This document shows, one piece after another, positions 16,629 through 24,910 of a stretch of 49,795 nt of DNA. The DNA is from Clostridia bacterium (GTDB taxonomy: Bacteria > Bacillota > Clostridia > Oscillospirales > UBA644): assembly GCA_017623475.1 (NCBI GenBank), contig JAGAPC010000022.1, positions 1 through 49,795 of the forward strand, in the 5' to 3' direction. How positions within the stretch are numbered: the first letter of the stretch is position 1; each line of letters begins with the position of its first letter. Made by a program: the position numbers and the translations under genes. Below the pieces are notes generated by a model. The model was not told the DNA's origin. It did not search any database and was given only the letters and a program-made list of their open reading frames with translations.

Positions 16629-17801
16629 ATGGTAACGATAAAAGAAGTAACGAATCAACGGGATCTTCGGCGGTTCGTGGATTTTCCCAATCAACTGTAT
16701 CGGGACGTTCCACAGTTCGTACCGCCTCTTCTTTCCGACGATCTTTCCGATTGGAACCGAAAGAAAAATCCCGCCTTTGAATATTGCGACGCAAAGTGTT
16801 GGTTAGCCCTTCGGGACGGGCAGATCGTAGGACGGATCGGCGCCATTTTAAGCCGAAAAGCCAACGAGAAATGGAACACCTCCCGGATGCGGTTTACCCA
16901 GGTGGATTTTATCGATGATCCGGAAGTGTCCGAGGCGTTGTTTTCTACCGTTGAAAATTACGCACGCACGCGTGGGTGCACCCAGGTGCAAGGTCCTTTG
17001 GGCTTTACCGATATGGATCGGGAAGGGATGCTGGTAGAGGGCTTCGATCGCCGCAATATGTTTATCACGTATTATAACCACCCCTATTACAACGATCACT
17101 TGACGCGCCTCGGGTATGAAAAGGACGTGGATTGGATCGAATATATGATCACCGTCCCCGAGGAGAATTCTCCGCAGATTGAAAAGGTTCGCCGCGTTGC
17201 CAAATACGTGACCCGCCACGGTCAGTATCGGGTGGTTCAGCTGAAAAGCCGAAGAGAATACGGACCTTATATTGAAAAAATCTTCAATCTGGTCAACGAA
17301 GCCTACGCCCACCTTTACGGAACGGTGGATCTCTCCGACGCCCAGATTCGGCGGTACGCAAAAAAATTCATCCCCATGATCTCTCCCGACTACGTCTGCT
17401 TCGTGGAGGATCAACAGGACGAGTTGGTTGCCTTCGGCATTTCCGCGCCTTCCCTGGCAGACGCCTTTAAAAAGAGTCGGGGACGCCTGTTCCCCTTCGG
17501 GTGGATCGGCGTTCTGAAGGCGATGTGGAAAAACGACGCCGCCGACCTGTTCTTGATCGCCGTTCGTCCCGATCTGCAGGGCAGAGGCGTGAACGCGGTG
17601 ATCTTGAATCATATCTACGATCTTTACCGCAAAAACGGAATCCGTCGGATCGAAACCGGTCCGCAGCTGGAGACCAATTCCAAGATTTTGAGCCAATGGG
17701 AAATGTTCGACAAGGAACAGCATAAGCGCCGTCGGTGTTACGTCAAAACCCTGGAATCCCAAAAAACGGAAGCGGAAGAAGCGCAAGCAGTTCCCGTATA
17801 A
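16629..17801 (+). CDS. GNAT-fold N-acetyltransferase-like protein (YghO-like)
   Basis: A 390-residue soluble protein resembling the large GNAT-like proteins related to E. coli YghO. Visible are the N-terminal FVPPLLSDDLSDWNRKKNPAF region, GRIGAILSRKANEKW near residues 70-85, TQVQGPLGFTDMDREGMLVEG near 117-140, and a C-terminal half with VRPDLQGRGVNAVILN (about 314-330), the acetyl-CoA-binding motif A with Q-x-x-G. Substrate and function are unknown. AGGGAGGAAG lies 5 bases before ATG 16629. It is alone, divergent from trkH, and ends at a strong terminator. The last residues are Glu/Ala-rich. Confidence 0.75.
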   Translation: MVTIKEVTNQRDLRRFVDFPNQLYRDVPQFVPPLLSDDLSDWNRKKNPAFEYCDAKCWLALRDGQIVGRIGAILSRKANEKWNTSRMRFTQVDFIDDPEVSEALFSTVENYARTRGCTQVQGPLGFTDMDREGMLVEGFDRRNMFITYYNHPYYNDHLTRLGYEKDVDWIEYMITVPEENSPQIEKVRRVAKYVTRHGQYRVVQLKSRREYGPYIEKIFNLVNEAYAHLYGTVDLSDAQIRRYAKKFIPMISPDYVCFVEDQQDELVAFGISAPSLADAFKKSRGRLFPFGWIGVLKAMWKNDAADLFLIAVRPDLQGRGVNAVILNHIYDLYRKNGIRRIETGPQLETNSKILSQWEMFDKEQHKRRRCYVKTLESQKTEAEEAQAVPV

Positions 17802-17811
17802 TTTAAACCAC

Positions 17812-17842
17812 GACTGCATGGGAATCCGTGCAGTCTTTTTTT
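17812..17842 (+). terminator. Rho-independent terminator of the acetyltransferase gene
   Basis: A stem of GACTGCATGG with CCGTGCAGTC (one T-G pair) around a GAAT loop, followed by seven T residues (17836-17842). Confidence 0.92.
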
Positions 17843-17881
17843 GCGTTTTTTTATTTGTCCGGTTTATCGGACGGTTCTTTT

Positions 17882-17889
17882 GATATACT
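17882..17889 (+). promoter_or_regulatory. Possible extended -10 of the macro-domain gene
   Basis: TGATATACT offers an extended -10 about 24 bases upstream of ATG 17913, but no good -35 is seen. A small inverted repeat, GTCCG-GTTTAT-CGGAC (17857-17872), lies just upstream, where a -35 would sit. Confidence 0.4.
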
Positions 17890-17912
17890 ATTCTTGTGAA
17901 AGGAGGAGAATT

Positions 17913-18377
17913 ATGGCTTTTGAACTTGTTTCGACCCCCCTGTTGTCCCTCCCTGCGGAGGCGGTGGTAAATCGGGCGAACAGCGGGTTGCAGTATTCTT
18001 CGGGGCTGTGCGGACGGATCTTTGACGCCGCAGGAAAATTGCCGCTGCAACGGGCGTGCGTTTCCATCGGCTCCTGCAAGGTGGGAAACGCGGTGGCGAC
18101 CGACGGCTTTGATCTGAAGGCGAAGTATATCATTCACGCCGTTCCGCCCCGGTGGTGCGGCGGAAAGCACGGTGAAGATCAGCTGCTTGCCGGATGCTAT
18201 AACGCCGCGCTGGAGCTTGCCCGAAAATTAGGGGTTCGCTCCGTCGCTTTTCCTCTGTTATCCCAGGGCTTGTGCGGATATCCCTCCGACCGGGGGTTAA
18301 AAGTGGCAAAGGAGACGATCTTGTCCTCGCCCCTTCAAAAGGAGATGCAGGTCTATCTTACGGTTTCCGATACGTGA
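17913..18377 (+). CDS. Macro-domain protein (ADP-ribose-binding fold)
   Basis: A 154-residue macro domain. The strand-and-loop AVVNRANSGLQYSSGLCGRIF is the counterpart of the usual VNAANxxLxxGGGVxGAI, and YIIHAVPPRW and FPLLSQGLCGYP match the typical later motifs (the second the phosphate-binding loop). Family members remove ADP-ribose or acetyl groups from ADP-ribosylated products. Two features are atypical: the usual AAN is RAN, and the glycine run before the catalytic loop is YSSG, so activity may differ. AAAGGAGGAG precedes ATG 17913; the frame extending upstream to 17841 lies over the terminator and is discarded. It is a single gene between two terminators or promoters. Confidence 0.82.
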   Translation: MAFELVSTPLLSLPAEAVVNRANSGLQYSSGLCGRIFDAAGKLPLQRACVSIGSCKVGNAVATDGFDLKAKYIIHAVPPRWCGGKHGEDQLLAGCYNAALELARKLGVRSVAFPLLSQGLCGYPSDRGLKVAKETILSSPLQKEMQVYLTVSDT

Positions 18378-18431
18378 CAGGCTTCGGTGGAATCTTCTGC
18401 GTTTTTCCGTGAATCGCCCCTGCTGTTCGCA

Positions 18432-18469
18432 ACATTTTATTACAAAATGTAAATTTTGTGTTAAAATTT
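18432..18469. repeat. Two abutting 19-bp perfect palindromes upstream of hppA
   Basis: ACATTTT-ATTAC-AAAATGT (18432-18450) is followed without a gap by AAATTTT-GTGTT-AAAATTT (18451-18469). Both have 7-base arms and 5-base centres. The pair ends 11 bases before the -35 box at 18481, a usual place for an operator or activator site. The protein that would bind is not known. Confidence 0.6.
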
Positions 18470-18480
18470 CGATTTTTCTC

Positions 18481-18508
18481 TTGACAAACCGCGATTCTGT
18501 GGTAGAAT
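18481..18508 (+). promoter_or_regulatory. Promoter of hppA (consensus -35, extended -10)
   Basis: TTGACA (18481-18486), a 16-base spacer and TAGAAT (18503-18508), with TG one base before the -10. It is 51 bases upstream of ATG 18560. Confidence 0.85.
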
Positions 18509-18510
18509 AT

Positions 18511-18527
18511 AGGATTATAGTAATCCT
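18511..18527. repeat. Palindrome at the expected hppA transcription start
   Basis: AGGATTA-TAG-TAATCCT, with perfect 7-base arms, begins 3 bases after the -10 box and spans the likely +1. It could be an operator overlapping the start site or, if transcribed, a hairpin at the 5' end of the mRNA. Confidence 0.6.
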
Positions 18528-18559
18528 GTAAAAATTGTGAAGAAAGAGAAGTGTCGAAA

Positions 18560-20662
18560 ATGGAAAAATGGCTTGCTATTGCCACCCTGTCCGGCGCCGT
18601 CATCGCGCTGTTGTTTGCCGTTGTGACTGCTCTGAAGGTGCTGAAGGCTCCTGAGGGCAACGACAAGATGAAGAAGATTGCATCGTCCATTCGCCAGGGC
18701 GCAAACGCCTTTTTGAAGCGTCAGTATAAGGTCGTCGTAATTTTCTTTGCCTGCATTTTTGCAGTCCTTGGGGTCATGACCGCCTTCGGATTGTTGTCTC
18801 CCTTCGTTCCCTTTGCCTTCGTCACCGGCGGATTTTTCTCCGCCCTGTCCGGCTTTATCGGCATGAAGATTGCCACCGCCGCCAACTCCCGTACTGCCAA
18901 TGCTTGTATTAAAGGGTTGAATCCCGGTCTGCGGATCGCCTTTTCTGCCGGCTCTGTCATGGGCTTTACGGTGGTCGGATTGGGACTTTTGGATATTTCC
19001 GTCTGGTTTATTTTGCTCCGTTTCGTATTTCATCTGGATGCCTCTGCCATCACCAGCGCCATGCTGACCTTTGGTATGGGGGCTTCCTGTATGGCGTTGT
19101 TTGCCCGGGTCGGGGGCGGTATTTTTACCAAAGCCGCCGACGTGGGTGCGGATTTGGTGGGTAAGGTCGAAGCCGGAATTCCCGAGGACGATCCCCGCAA
19201 CCCCGCAGTCATCGCCGATAACGTAGGAGATAACGTAGGAGACGTTGCCGGTATGGGCGCGGATCTGTACGAATCCTACGTCGGGTCGGTCATTTCCGCT
19301 TCTGCGCTGGGCGTGGTTGCCTTCTCCGGATTCCACGCTATGGCAGTTCCCATGCTCCTTGCGGCAGTGGGAATCCTTTGCTCCATCGTCGGAACCTTTT
19401 TGGTTCGCACCAAGGAAGGGGCAACCCAAAAGGATCTTTTAAAATCCCTCAGCCGGGGGACCAATTTCTCCGCCGTGCTGATTGCGCTGATCTCGTTCCC
19501 CTTGGTTTGGTTTACCTTAGGTAAGGATCATATCGGCTTGTATTTTGCCATTCTTGCCGGATTGGTTGCCGGGGTTCTGATCGGTCAGTCCACGGAATAC
19601 TACACCTCCGACAGCTATAAGCCCACCCGCAGCGTTTCTGCCGACGCGGAAACCGGCTCTGCCACCGTTATCATCGGCGGCTTGAGTCTGGGAATGTTAT
19701 CCACCGCCCTTCCCATCGTCATCGTTGCCGTGGCGGTCATTATTTCCTTCTTCGTTTCCGGCGGTGCAGGCTCCGCTTCTTTGGGGTTGTACGGAATTTC
19801 TTTGGCTGCAGTTGGAATGCTCTCCACCCTGGGAATTACCCTTGCCACCGACGCTTACGGCCCCGTGGCGGATAACGCCGGCGGAATTGCCCAAATGGCA
19901 GGCTTGGATGAAGAGGTTCGGGAACGGACCGACGCCCTGGATTCTTTGGGGAACACCACCGCCGCCACCGGAAAGGGCTTTGCCATCGGCTCTGCGGCAC
20001 TGACCGCCCTTGCCCTGATGGCGTCCTACGTAGATAAGATCAAAGAGGTTTCCGCTTCCTCCGGAATTGCCGTTGATACCACCTTCGATCTGATGAACCC
20101 CCTGGTTTTGATCGGTGTGTTCGTGGGCGGATGTCTGCCCTTTGTGTTCGCGGCGCTGACCATGTCTTCCGTCGGTCGGGCGGCTCGGAGCGTCGTGATC
20201 GAGGTGCGCCGTCAGTTCAAGGAAATTATCGGGCTGATGGACGGAAACGCCGATCCCGATTACGCCTCCTGCGTGGATCTCTGCACCAAGGCGTCCCTGC
20301 GGGAAATGGTTCTTCCCACGGTGGTTGCCGTTGCCGTTCCCGTCATCGTCGGGATGATTCTCGGCCCCCAAGGAGTCGTCGGAATGCTCGGCGGGGCGAC
20401 CGTGACCGGATTTTTGATGGCGATCTTTATGTCCAATTCCGGCGGCGCCTGGGACAATGCGAAAAAGCACATTGAATCCGGCGTCCACGGAGGAAAGGGC
20501 AGCGAGCCCCACAAGGCGGCCGTCGTCGGAGATACCGTCGGGGATCCCTTCAAGGATACCGCAGGTCCTTCCATCAACATTCTGATCAAGCTTCTCTCGA
20601 TGGTTTCCATCGTCTTTGCGGCGTTGGTTCTGAAGTTTAATCTGCCGTCCCTGTTCTTTTAA
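18560..20662 (+). CDS. hppA: K+-dependent membrane-bound pyrophosphatase (ion pump)
   Basis: A 700-residue, many-pass membrane protein that hydrolyses pyrophosphate and pumps H+ or Na+. Catalytic loops are visible: [11 protein letters not shown] (194-204), then the Asp-rich [18 protein letters not shown], and near the C-terminus [15 protein letters not shown]. The motif [10 protein letters not shown] (464-473) has Ala and Gly where K+-independent enzymes have Lys and Thr, marking the K+-dependent class. Na+ versus H+ cannot be decided by eye. ATG 18560 is preferred to GTG 18551 because GAGAAG lies 8 bases before it. Its own promoter with several palindromes suggests regulation; a strong terminator follows. 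Confidence 0.95.
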   Translation: MEKWLAIATLSGAVIALLFAVVTALKVLKAPEGNDKMKKIASSIRQGANAFLKRQYKVVVIFFACIFAVLGVMTAFGLLSPFVPFAFVTGGFFSALSGFIGMKIATAANSRTANACIKGLNPGLRIAFSAGSVMGFTVVGLGLLDISVWFILLRFVFHLDASAITSAMLTFGMGASCMALFARVGGGIFTKAADVGADLVGKVEAGIPEDDPRNPAVIADNVGDNVGDVAGMGADLYESYVGSVISASALGVVAFSGFHAMAVPMLLAAVGILCSIVGTFLVRTKEGATQKDLLKSLSRGTNFSAVLIALISFPLVWFTLGKDHIGLYFAILAGLVAGVLIGQSTEYYTSDSYKPTRSVSADAETGSATVIIGGLSLGMLSTALPIVIVAVAVIISFFVSGGAGSASLGLYGISLAAVGMLSTLGITLATDAYGPVADNAGGIAQMAGLDEEVRERTDALDSLGNTTAATGKGFAIGSAALTALALMASYVDKIKEVSASSGIAVDTTFDLMNPLVLIGVFVGGCLPFVFAALTMSSVGRAARSVVIEVRRQFKEIIGLMDGNADPDYASCVDLCTKASLREMVLPTVVAVAVPVIVGMILGPQGVVGMLGGATVTGFLMAIFMSNSGGAWDNAKKHIESGVHGGKGSEPHKAAVVGDTVGDPFKDTAGPSINILIKLLSMVSIVFAALVLKFNLPSLFF

Positions 20663-20677
20663 GTAAATATAAAAGAT

Positions 20678-20710
20678 ACGCCGTCCCGTAGGTTGCGGGA
20701 CGGCGTTTTT
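20678..20710. terminator. Two-way terminator between hppA and metA
   Basis: ACGCCGTCCCG (20678-20688) pairs with CGGGACGGCGT (20696-20706) around a 7-base loop, with five T residues at 20706-20710. On the minus strand the stem is followed by ATCTTTTAT, so it can also end the metA transcript. Confidence 0.9.
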
Positions 20711-20714
20711 GCGT

Positions 20715-21632
20715 TTATTTGATTTCGGAAATGTCGTAGGGCGTGGTTTGATACACGAAATAGTTCAGCCAGTTGGAATACAACAGATTTGCATGGGAAC
20801 GCCAACGGACGACGGGGTCTTTTTTCGGGTCGTTTTCGGGGAAATAATTTTTCGGGACGTTGGGATTGATCCCGGCGTTCAGATCTCTGAAATACTCGTT
20901 TTTCAGGGTTTCTCCGTCGTATTCCGAATGACCCGTGATAAAGATCTGCTTTCCGTTGGGGGTGGTGACGGCGTAAACCCCTGCTTCGGGGGAGGAGGCG
21001 ATGATCCGCAGGGCTTTTACCGCTTCGATATCTTCTCGGCGGACGGTGGTGTTTCGGGAATGAGGAACCCAGAATTTATCGTCGAAGCCCCGCAAAAGAA
21101 TGGATCGGGGATAATCCTTGATATGCTCAAAGACCCCGGACATCTTTTCCGGCAGCGGAACCTTTTCGATTCCGTAATGATAATACAACCCTGCCTGCGC
21201 CCCCCAGCAAATGTGGAAGGTGGAGGTGACGTGGGTTTTGGACCATTCCATGATCCGACACAGCTCTTCCCAATAATCTACCTCTTCAAAGGGCAGATTT
21301 TCCACCGGAGCGCCGGTGATAACCATTCCGTCGAATTTCTGATCCTTTACGTCGTCGAAGGTTTTGTAGAATTCCGCCAAATGGCTTGCGGAGGTGTTTT
21401 TGGATTGATGGGATTTGGTGTGGATCAGCTCCAGCTCCACCTGTAAGGGGGAGTTGCCCAAAAGCCGGGAAATCTGCGTTTCCGTGACAATTTTCGTGGG
21501 CATCAGATTCAAAAGCAAAATTTTCAACGGGCGGATGTCCTGGGTGATGGCTCTCGTTTCGGTCATCACGAAGATGTTTTCTTCCTCCAGCGTTTTGACC
21601 GCAGGAAGCTTGTTGGGGATGCGAATGGGCAT
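20715..21632 (-). CDS. metA: Homoserine O-acetyltransferase (MetA type)
   Basis: A 305-residue MetA-fold enzyme activating homoserine for methionine synthesis. The catalytic Cys is C142 in [16 protein letters not shown]235 and E237 are in GHSEYD. Residue 111 is Glu ([15 protein letters not shown]). In studied MetA proteins Glu at this site goes with acetyl-CoA and Gly with succinyl-CoA, so this should make O-acetylhomoserine, agreeing with the metY gene upstream. ATG 21632 has GGAGG 9 bases before it; the longer frame to 21815 lies inside metY. It is the last gene of the minus-strand unit, 23 bases after metY, and ends at a two-way terminator. Confidence 0.94.
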   Translation of the reverse strand: MPIRIPNKLPAVKTLEEENIFVMTETRAITQDIRPLKILLLNLMPTKIVTETQISRLLGNSPLQVELELIHTKSHQSKNTSASHLAEFYKTFDDVKDQKFDGMVITGAPVENLPFEEVDYWEELCRIMEWSKTHVTSTFHICWGAQAGLYYHYGIEKVPLPEKMSGVFEHIKDYPRSILLRGFDDKFWVPHSRNTTVRREDIEAVKALRIIASSPEAGVYAVTTPNGKQIFITGHSEYDGETLKNEYFRDLNAGINPNVPKNYFPENDPKKDPVVRWRSHANLLYSNWLNYFVYQTTPYDISEIK

Positions 21633-21655
21633 TTTATAAAACCTCCGAAAAGGGA

Positions 21656-22945
21656 TTATTCGTCGATGGAGTTCAACGCTTGCGCCAGATCGTCGATCAG
21701 ATCCTGCGCGTCTTCGATTCCGCAGGAGTACCGCACCAGATCGGGGGAGACGCCGGCGGCAAGCAGCTGCTCGTCGTTCATCTGACGGTGGGTAGCGGAA
21801 GCCGGGTGCAGACAACAGGTTCTTGCGTCGGCAACGTGGGTTTCAATGGCGGCGATTTTCAATTCCTTCATGAATTTCTCCGCCCCCTTGCGTCCACCCT
21901 TTACGCCGAAGGAAACGACCCCACAAGAGCCGTTGGGCAGATATTTCCGTGCAAGTTGGTAGTCCTCGTCGCCGGGAAGTCCGGGATATTTCACCCAAGA
22001 AACGTTTTTGTGATTCTGCAAAAATTCCGCTACCGCCTGACCGTTTTCACAGTGACGCATCATGCGGACGTGCAAACTTTCCAAGCCCAAATTCAACAGA
22101 TATGCGGATTGGGGCGCCGGGGTGGCTCCCAGATCCCGCATCATTTGTGCGGTGGCTTTCGTGATGTACGCGCCGCCCTGACCGAACCGTTGGGCGTAAG
22201 TAATGCCGTGATAACTGTCGTCGGGGGTGCAAAGACCGGGGAATTTTTCGGCGTTTGCCATCCAATCAAAGTTTCCGCTATCGACGATACAACCGCCCAC
22301 CGCAGAGCCGTGTCCGTCCATGTACTTGGTGGTGGAATGGGTTACGATATCCGCGCCCCATTCAAAGGGACGGCAGTTGACCGGCGTTGCGAAGGTGTTG
22401 TCGATAATCAGGGGCACGTTGTGGGCGTGGGCTGCCTTGGCAAACCGTTCGATATCCAAAACCCGCAGGGAGGGATTGGAGATGGTCTCCCCGAAGACTG
22501 CCTTCGTGTTGGGACGGAACGCCTGCTCCAATTCCTCGTCGGTGCAGTCGGGGGTGACGAAGGTAAATTCGATGCCCATCTTCGCCATCGTGACGGCAAA
22601 CAGGTTGAACGTGCCTCCGTAAATGGCAGAGGATGCGACCACGTGATCTCCGTGCTCCGCAATATTGAAGACTGCAAAGAAGTTTGCCGACTGCCCGGAG
22701 CAGGTCAGCATGGCGGCAGAACCGCCCTCCATTTCGCAGATCTTTTTGGCGACGGTGTCGCAGGTGGGATTCTGAAGCCGGGAATAGAAATATCCGCTGG
22801 CTTCCAGATCAAAGAGCTTTCCCATCTCCTCGCTGGTGGCGTATTTAAACGTGGTGCTTTGAATAATGGGGATTTGACGGGGTTCTCCGTTGCCGGGGGT
22901 ATATCCCCCCTGAACGCATTTCGTTCCGATGCGATGCTTGTTCAT
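21656..22945 (-). CDS. metY: O-acetylhomoserine sulfhydrylase (PLP enzyme)
   Basis: A 429-residue Cys/Met-metabolism PLP enzyme that makes homocysteine from O-acetylhomoserine and sulfide. Cofactor Lys is K207 in [12 protein letters not shown]; the family pieces [16 protein letters not shown] and the PLP-binding DNTFATP are present. The extended length and central insertion after K207 fit MetY rather than the shorter cystathionine enzymes. TAGGAGG precedes ATG 22945 at 9 bases. It lies 20 bases after the AEC carrier gene and is followed by metA, which supplies its substrate. No SAM riboswitch can fit in the short gaps. Confidence 0.94.
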   Translation of the reverse strand: MNKHRIGTKCVQGGYTPGNGEPRQIPIIQSTTFKYATSEEMGKLFDLEASGYFYSRLQNPTCDTVAKKICEMEGGSAAMLTCSGQSANFFAVFNIAEHGDHVVASSAIYGGTFNLFAVTMAKMGIEFTFVTPDCTDEELEQAFRPNTKAVFGETISNPSLRVLDIERFAKAAHAHNVPLIIDNTFATPVNCRPFEWGADIVTHSTTKYMDGHGSAVGGCIVDSGNFDWMANAEKFPGLCTPDDSYHGITYAQRFGQGGAYITKATAQMMRDLGATPAPQSAYLLNLGLESLHVRMMRHCENGQAVAEFLQNHKNVSWVKYPGLPGDEDYQLARKYLPNGSCGVVSFGVKGGRKGAEKFMKELKIAAIETHVADARTCCLHPASATHRQMNDEQLLAAGVSPDLVRYSCGIEDAQDLIDDLAQALNSIDE

Positions 22946-22965
22946 CGTATATTCCTCCTAAAGGG

Positions 22966-23901
22966 TTATTTCAAAAGAAAAGGTAAAAACAGCTCCGACA
23001 TGACCGGAATGGTAATTACGCAGAGCAGCGTGGCGATCAGCACGGTGTTTGCCGCCTGCTTTTGTCCTTGCCCGATCAGCTCCGAGAGGGATTGGATCAT
23101 GCTGGCACAGGGGCAGCACGCCAGCAAAAAGATCGACGCTTTTACGTAGGGCTCTACCGGAATCAGAAGCATGACCGCCAGGGCAAAGAGGGGAAACAGG
23201 ATCATTTTCGTCCCCGACGCCAGGATCGAACGCCAATCGGTGATCAGAGCCTTAAATTCCACCGTGGCAAGGCGCATCCCCAAAATAATCATACAAAGCG
23301 GGGTTGACATCCGCCCCAAAAGCTGAATGGCTTCCGCCACCATCGGCGGGAAATCCCAACCGAAAAGGAACATGGGATAAGCGATAACCATGGAAAGCAC
23401 CAAGGGAACGGTCAAAAGCTTTTTCGGACGGATAAATTTTTTATCCAGGGAGATGACGAACAGCCCCACCGTCCAGGCGACGATATTCATGGTCAGGGAA
23501 AAGATTTGGGAGAAGACCGCCGCAAAGGGATATTCCGCCAAAAAATGCTCCAAAAGGGGCACGCCGAAATATCCTACGTTCCCCAGGGAGGTGGCGATGA
23601 TAAAGACTCTCCAGCGCACGTCGTTGTATTTGCGGCGCAGAATCAGACGAAAGACCAGGATCATCGCCAAAAGCAAAAACAACGTGGCAAAAAAGCAAAG
23701 CCAGATCATTCCGTGCAGCTCGGGGGAGTATTCCGCCCGGGAAAAGGAGTACAGGGAAAGACAGGGGGAGCAGACGTACAACAGAAGCTTTGCAAAGGCG
23801 GGGATCGCCTCTTCCTTGACTGCCTTGGTTTTAATGAATAAAAATCCGGGGATGGCGTAAGCCAGCATCGTGGCAACGCGGATCAGGGTAGGGATAAACA
23901 T
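22966..23901 (-). CDS. AEC-family (auxin efflux carrier-type) transporter
   Basis: A 311-residue membrane protein with about ten hydrophobic segments arranged as two similar halves. Pieces such as TSLGNVGYFGVPLLEHF and TPLCMIILGMRLATVEF are typical of the AEC/BASS-like membrane transport family. Bacterial members move small organic acids; substrate here is unknown, though linkage to metY/metA hints at a sulfur or amino-acid compound. ATG 23901 is preferred: the reading frame continues upstream to 24045, but that part is low-complexity and lies in a repeat element. The ribosome-binding site is weak (AAAGG, 8 bases). The protein ends LPFLLK. Confidence 0.85.
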   Translation of the reverse strand: MFIPTLIRVATMLAYAIPGFLFIKTKAVKEEAIPAFAKLLLYVCSPCLSLYSFSRAEYSPELHGMIWLCFFATLFLLLAMILVFRLILRRKYNDVRWRVFIIATSLGNVGYFGVPLLEHFLAEYPFAAVFSQIFSLTMNIVAWTVGLFVISLDKKFIRPKKLLTVPLVLSMVIAYPMFLFGWDFPPMVAEAIQLLGRMSTPLCMIILGMRLATVEFKALITDWRSILASGTKMILFPLFALAVMLLIPVEPYVKASIFLLACCPCASMIQSLSELIGQGQKQAANTVLIATLLCVITIPVMSELFLPFLLK

Positions 23902-23916
23902 GGGATTACCTTTCAG

Positions 23917-24058
23917 GAATGCAAAATGCAGCCCCTTCCACCATCCTTCGGATGGTCCCCCTTCCCCTCGCCTCTGAGGCGGGGGACGGCAGGGAAATGG
24001 GAGAATGCAAAATGCAAAATAATATCTTAACTCTTCAATCTCCACTCTTCACTCTCAA
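23917..24058. repeat. Composite palindromic intergenic repeat element
   Basis: Exact 14-base direct repeats GAATGCAAAATGCA lie at 23917-23930 and 24003-24016. Between them are two hairpins: ACCATCC-TTC-GGATGGT (23940-23956) and a GC-rich stem centred on CGCCTC-T-GAGGCG (about 23965-23985). After the second direct repeat is a pyrimidine-rich tail with CTCTTCA at 24031 and 24045. I recall similar dispersed elements in related clostridial genomes, but cannot confirm this here. No transposase is present. The element fills the whole gap between two genes and runs into the phosphatase end. Confidence 0.65.
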
Positions 24059-24688
24059 AAGATCAAGTGGGTGTTCCAAGAATAGTTTGGGAGAGTATGG
24101 GGTCAATTCTTCCTTTTCCCGAAATCCCCAGCCGACGGCGACGGGGATCACGCCGGCGTTTTTCGCGGTTTGAAGATCGACCTCCGAATCCCCCACGAAA
24201 AGGGTGGTGTCGGGGTCGGCGTTCAGCTCCTTCATGATTTCAAAAACGCTGTCGGGATGAGGTTTTCTTCGGATTCCGGGGCGTTCTCCCACCGCAAGGG
24301 AAATTTGGGGAAAGTGCTTTTTTGCCAACGCCTTTACCTGCGCGTCTCCTTTGTTGGAAATCACCGCCAGGGAAACGCCTTGCTCCCGCAGAGCGTCCAG
24401 CAGTTCGGGGATTCCCTCGTAGGGCGCGGTCTTGATCGCCGCGTGGGCGTCGTACCAAATCAGATATTGGGCGTGGACGGTTTCGATTTGCTCGGGCGGG
24501 GTGCCCTCGGGGAGAGATTTCGTAAGCAAATGCTTGGATCCGTTGCCCAAAAACCGACGGATTTCCCCCTCGGTTCTCGGAGGATACCCGAAATCCTGCA
24601 GGGTATGATTGACCGCGTCGGTCAAGTCGGAGAGGGTGTTGAGCAGCGTTCCGTCCAAATCAAAAATTGCCGTTTTGAAAAATAACAT
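24035..24688 (-). CDS. HAD-superfamily phosphatase (phosphoglycolate phosphatase-like)
   Basis: A 217-residue HAD hydrolase. Motif I is FDLDGTLLNT (D10, D12), motif II is VISNKGD near residues 109-115, motif III Lys lies in RRKPHPDS, and motif IV is FVGDSEVDLQTAKNAG. This arrangement and size match Gph-like phosphatases with an alpha-helical cap (residues about 16-85). Substrate is not determined. The ribosome-binding site before ATG 24688 is poor. The final seven codons and the TGA stop lie within the adjacent repeat element, so the present C-terminus (RVKSGD) was probably altered by its insertion. It heads the AEC-metY-metA unit. Confidence 0.88.
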   Translation of the reverse strand: MLFFKTAIFDLDGTLLNTLSDLTDAVNHTLQDFGYPPRTEGEIRRFLGNGSKHLLTKSLPEGTPPEQIETVHAQYLIWYDAHAAIKTAPYEGIPELLDALREQGVSLAVISNKGDAQVKALAKKHFPQISLAVGERPGIRRKPHPDSVFEIMKELNADPDTTLFVGDSEVDLQTAKNAGVIPVAVGWGFREKEELTPYSPKLFLEHPLDLLRVKSGD

Positions 24689-24726
24689 ATAAAACCAATT
24701 CTTTACAATTTAAATAATACGAATTT

Positions 24727-24756
24727 AGTATATCATATTTTACCCCCTTTTGTCAA
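24727..24756 (-). promoter_or_regulatory. Promoter of the phosphatase-AEC-metY-metA unit
   Basis: Minus strand: TTGACA (24756-24751), an 18-base spacer and TATACT (24732-24727), with TG one base before the -10. It is 38 bases before the phosphatase start. Confidence 0.8.
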
Positions 24757-24910
24757 GGGTGGAATTTTTGGATTTTGGATATTTTGCACGGCATTTCCAG
24801 TTCCTTTTTGTGCAATTCGCTGAAAAATTACAAAAAAAGAGGAAAGGCAGAAAAATCTGCGTATTAGTAAGATGTAAGGGATTAAAATGTCGAAGGGAGG
24901 AATCAAACCG

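Noticed and set aside
20678-20710. Hairpin as an insertion-sequence end
   Set aside because: It has the stem, loop and T-run of a terminator at a convergent gene boundary, and no transposase or target repeats.
22946-22965. SAM riboswitch or S-box before metY
   Set aside because: metY follows the AEC gene by 20 bases and no conserved SAM aptamer appears in the unit's leader.
23902-24045. N-terminal extension of the AEC carrier
   Set aside because: The sequence is that of the repeat element, without similarity to the family N-terminus.
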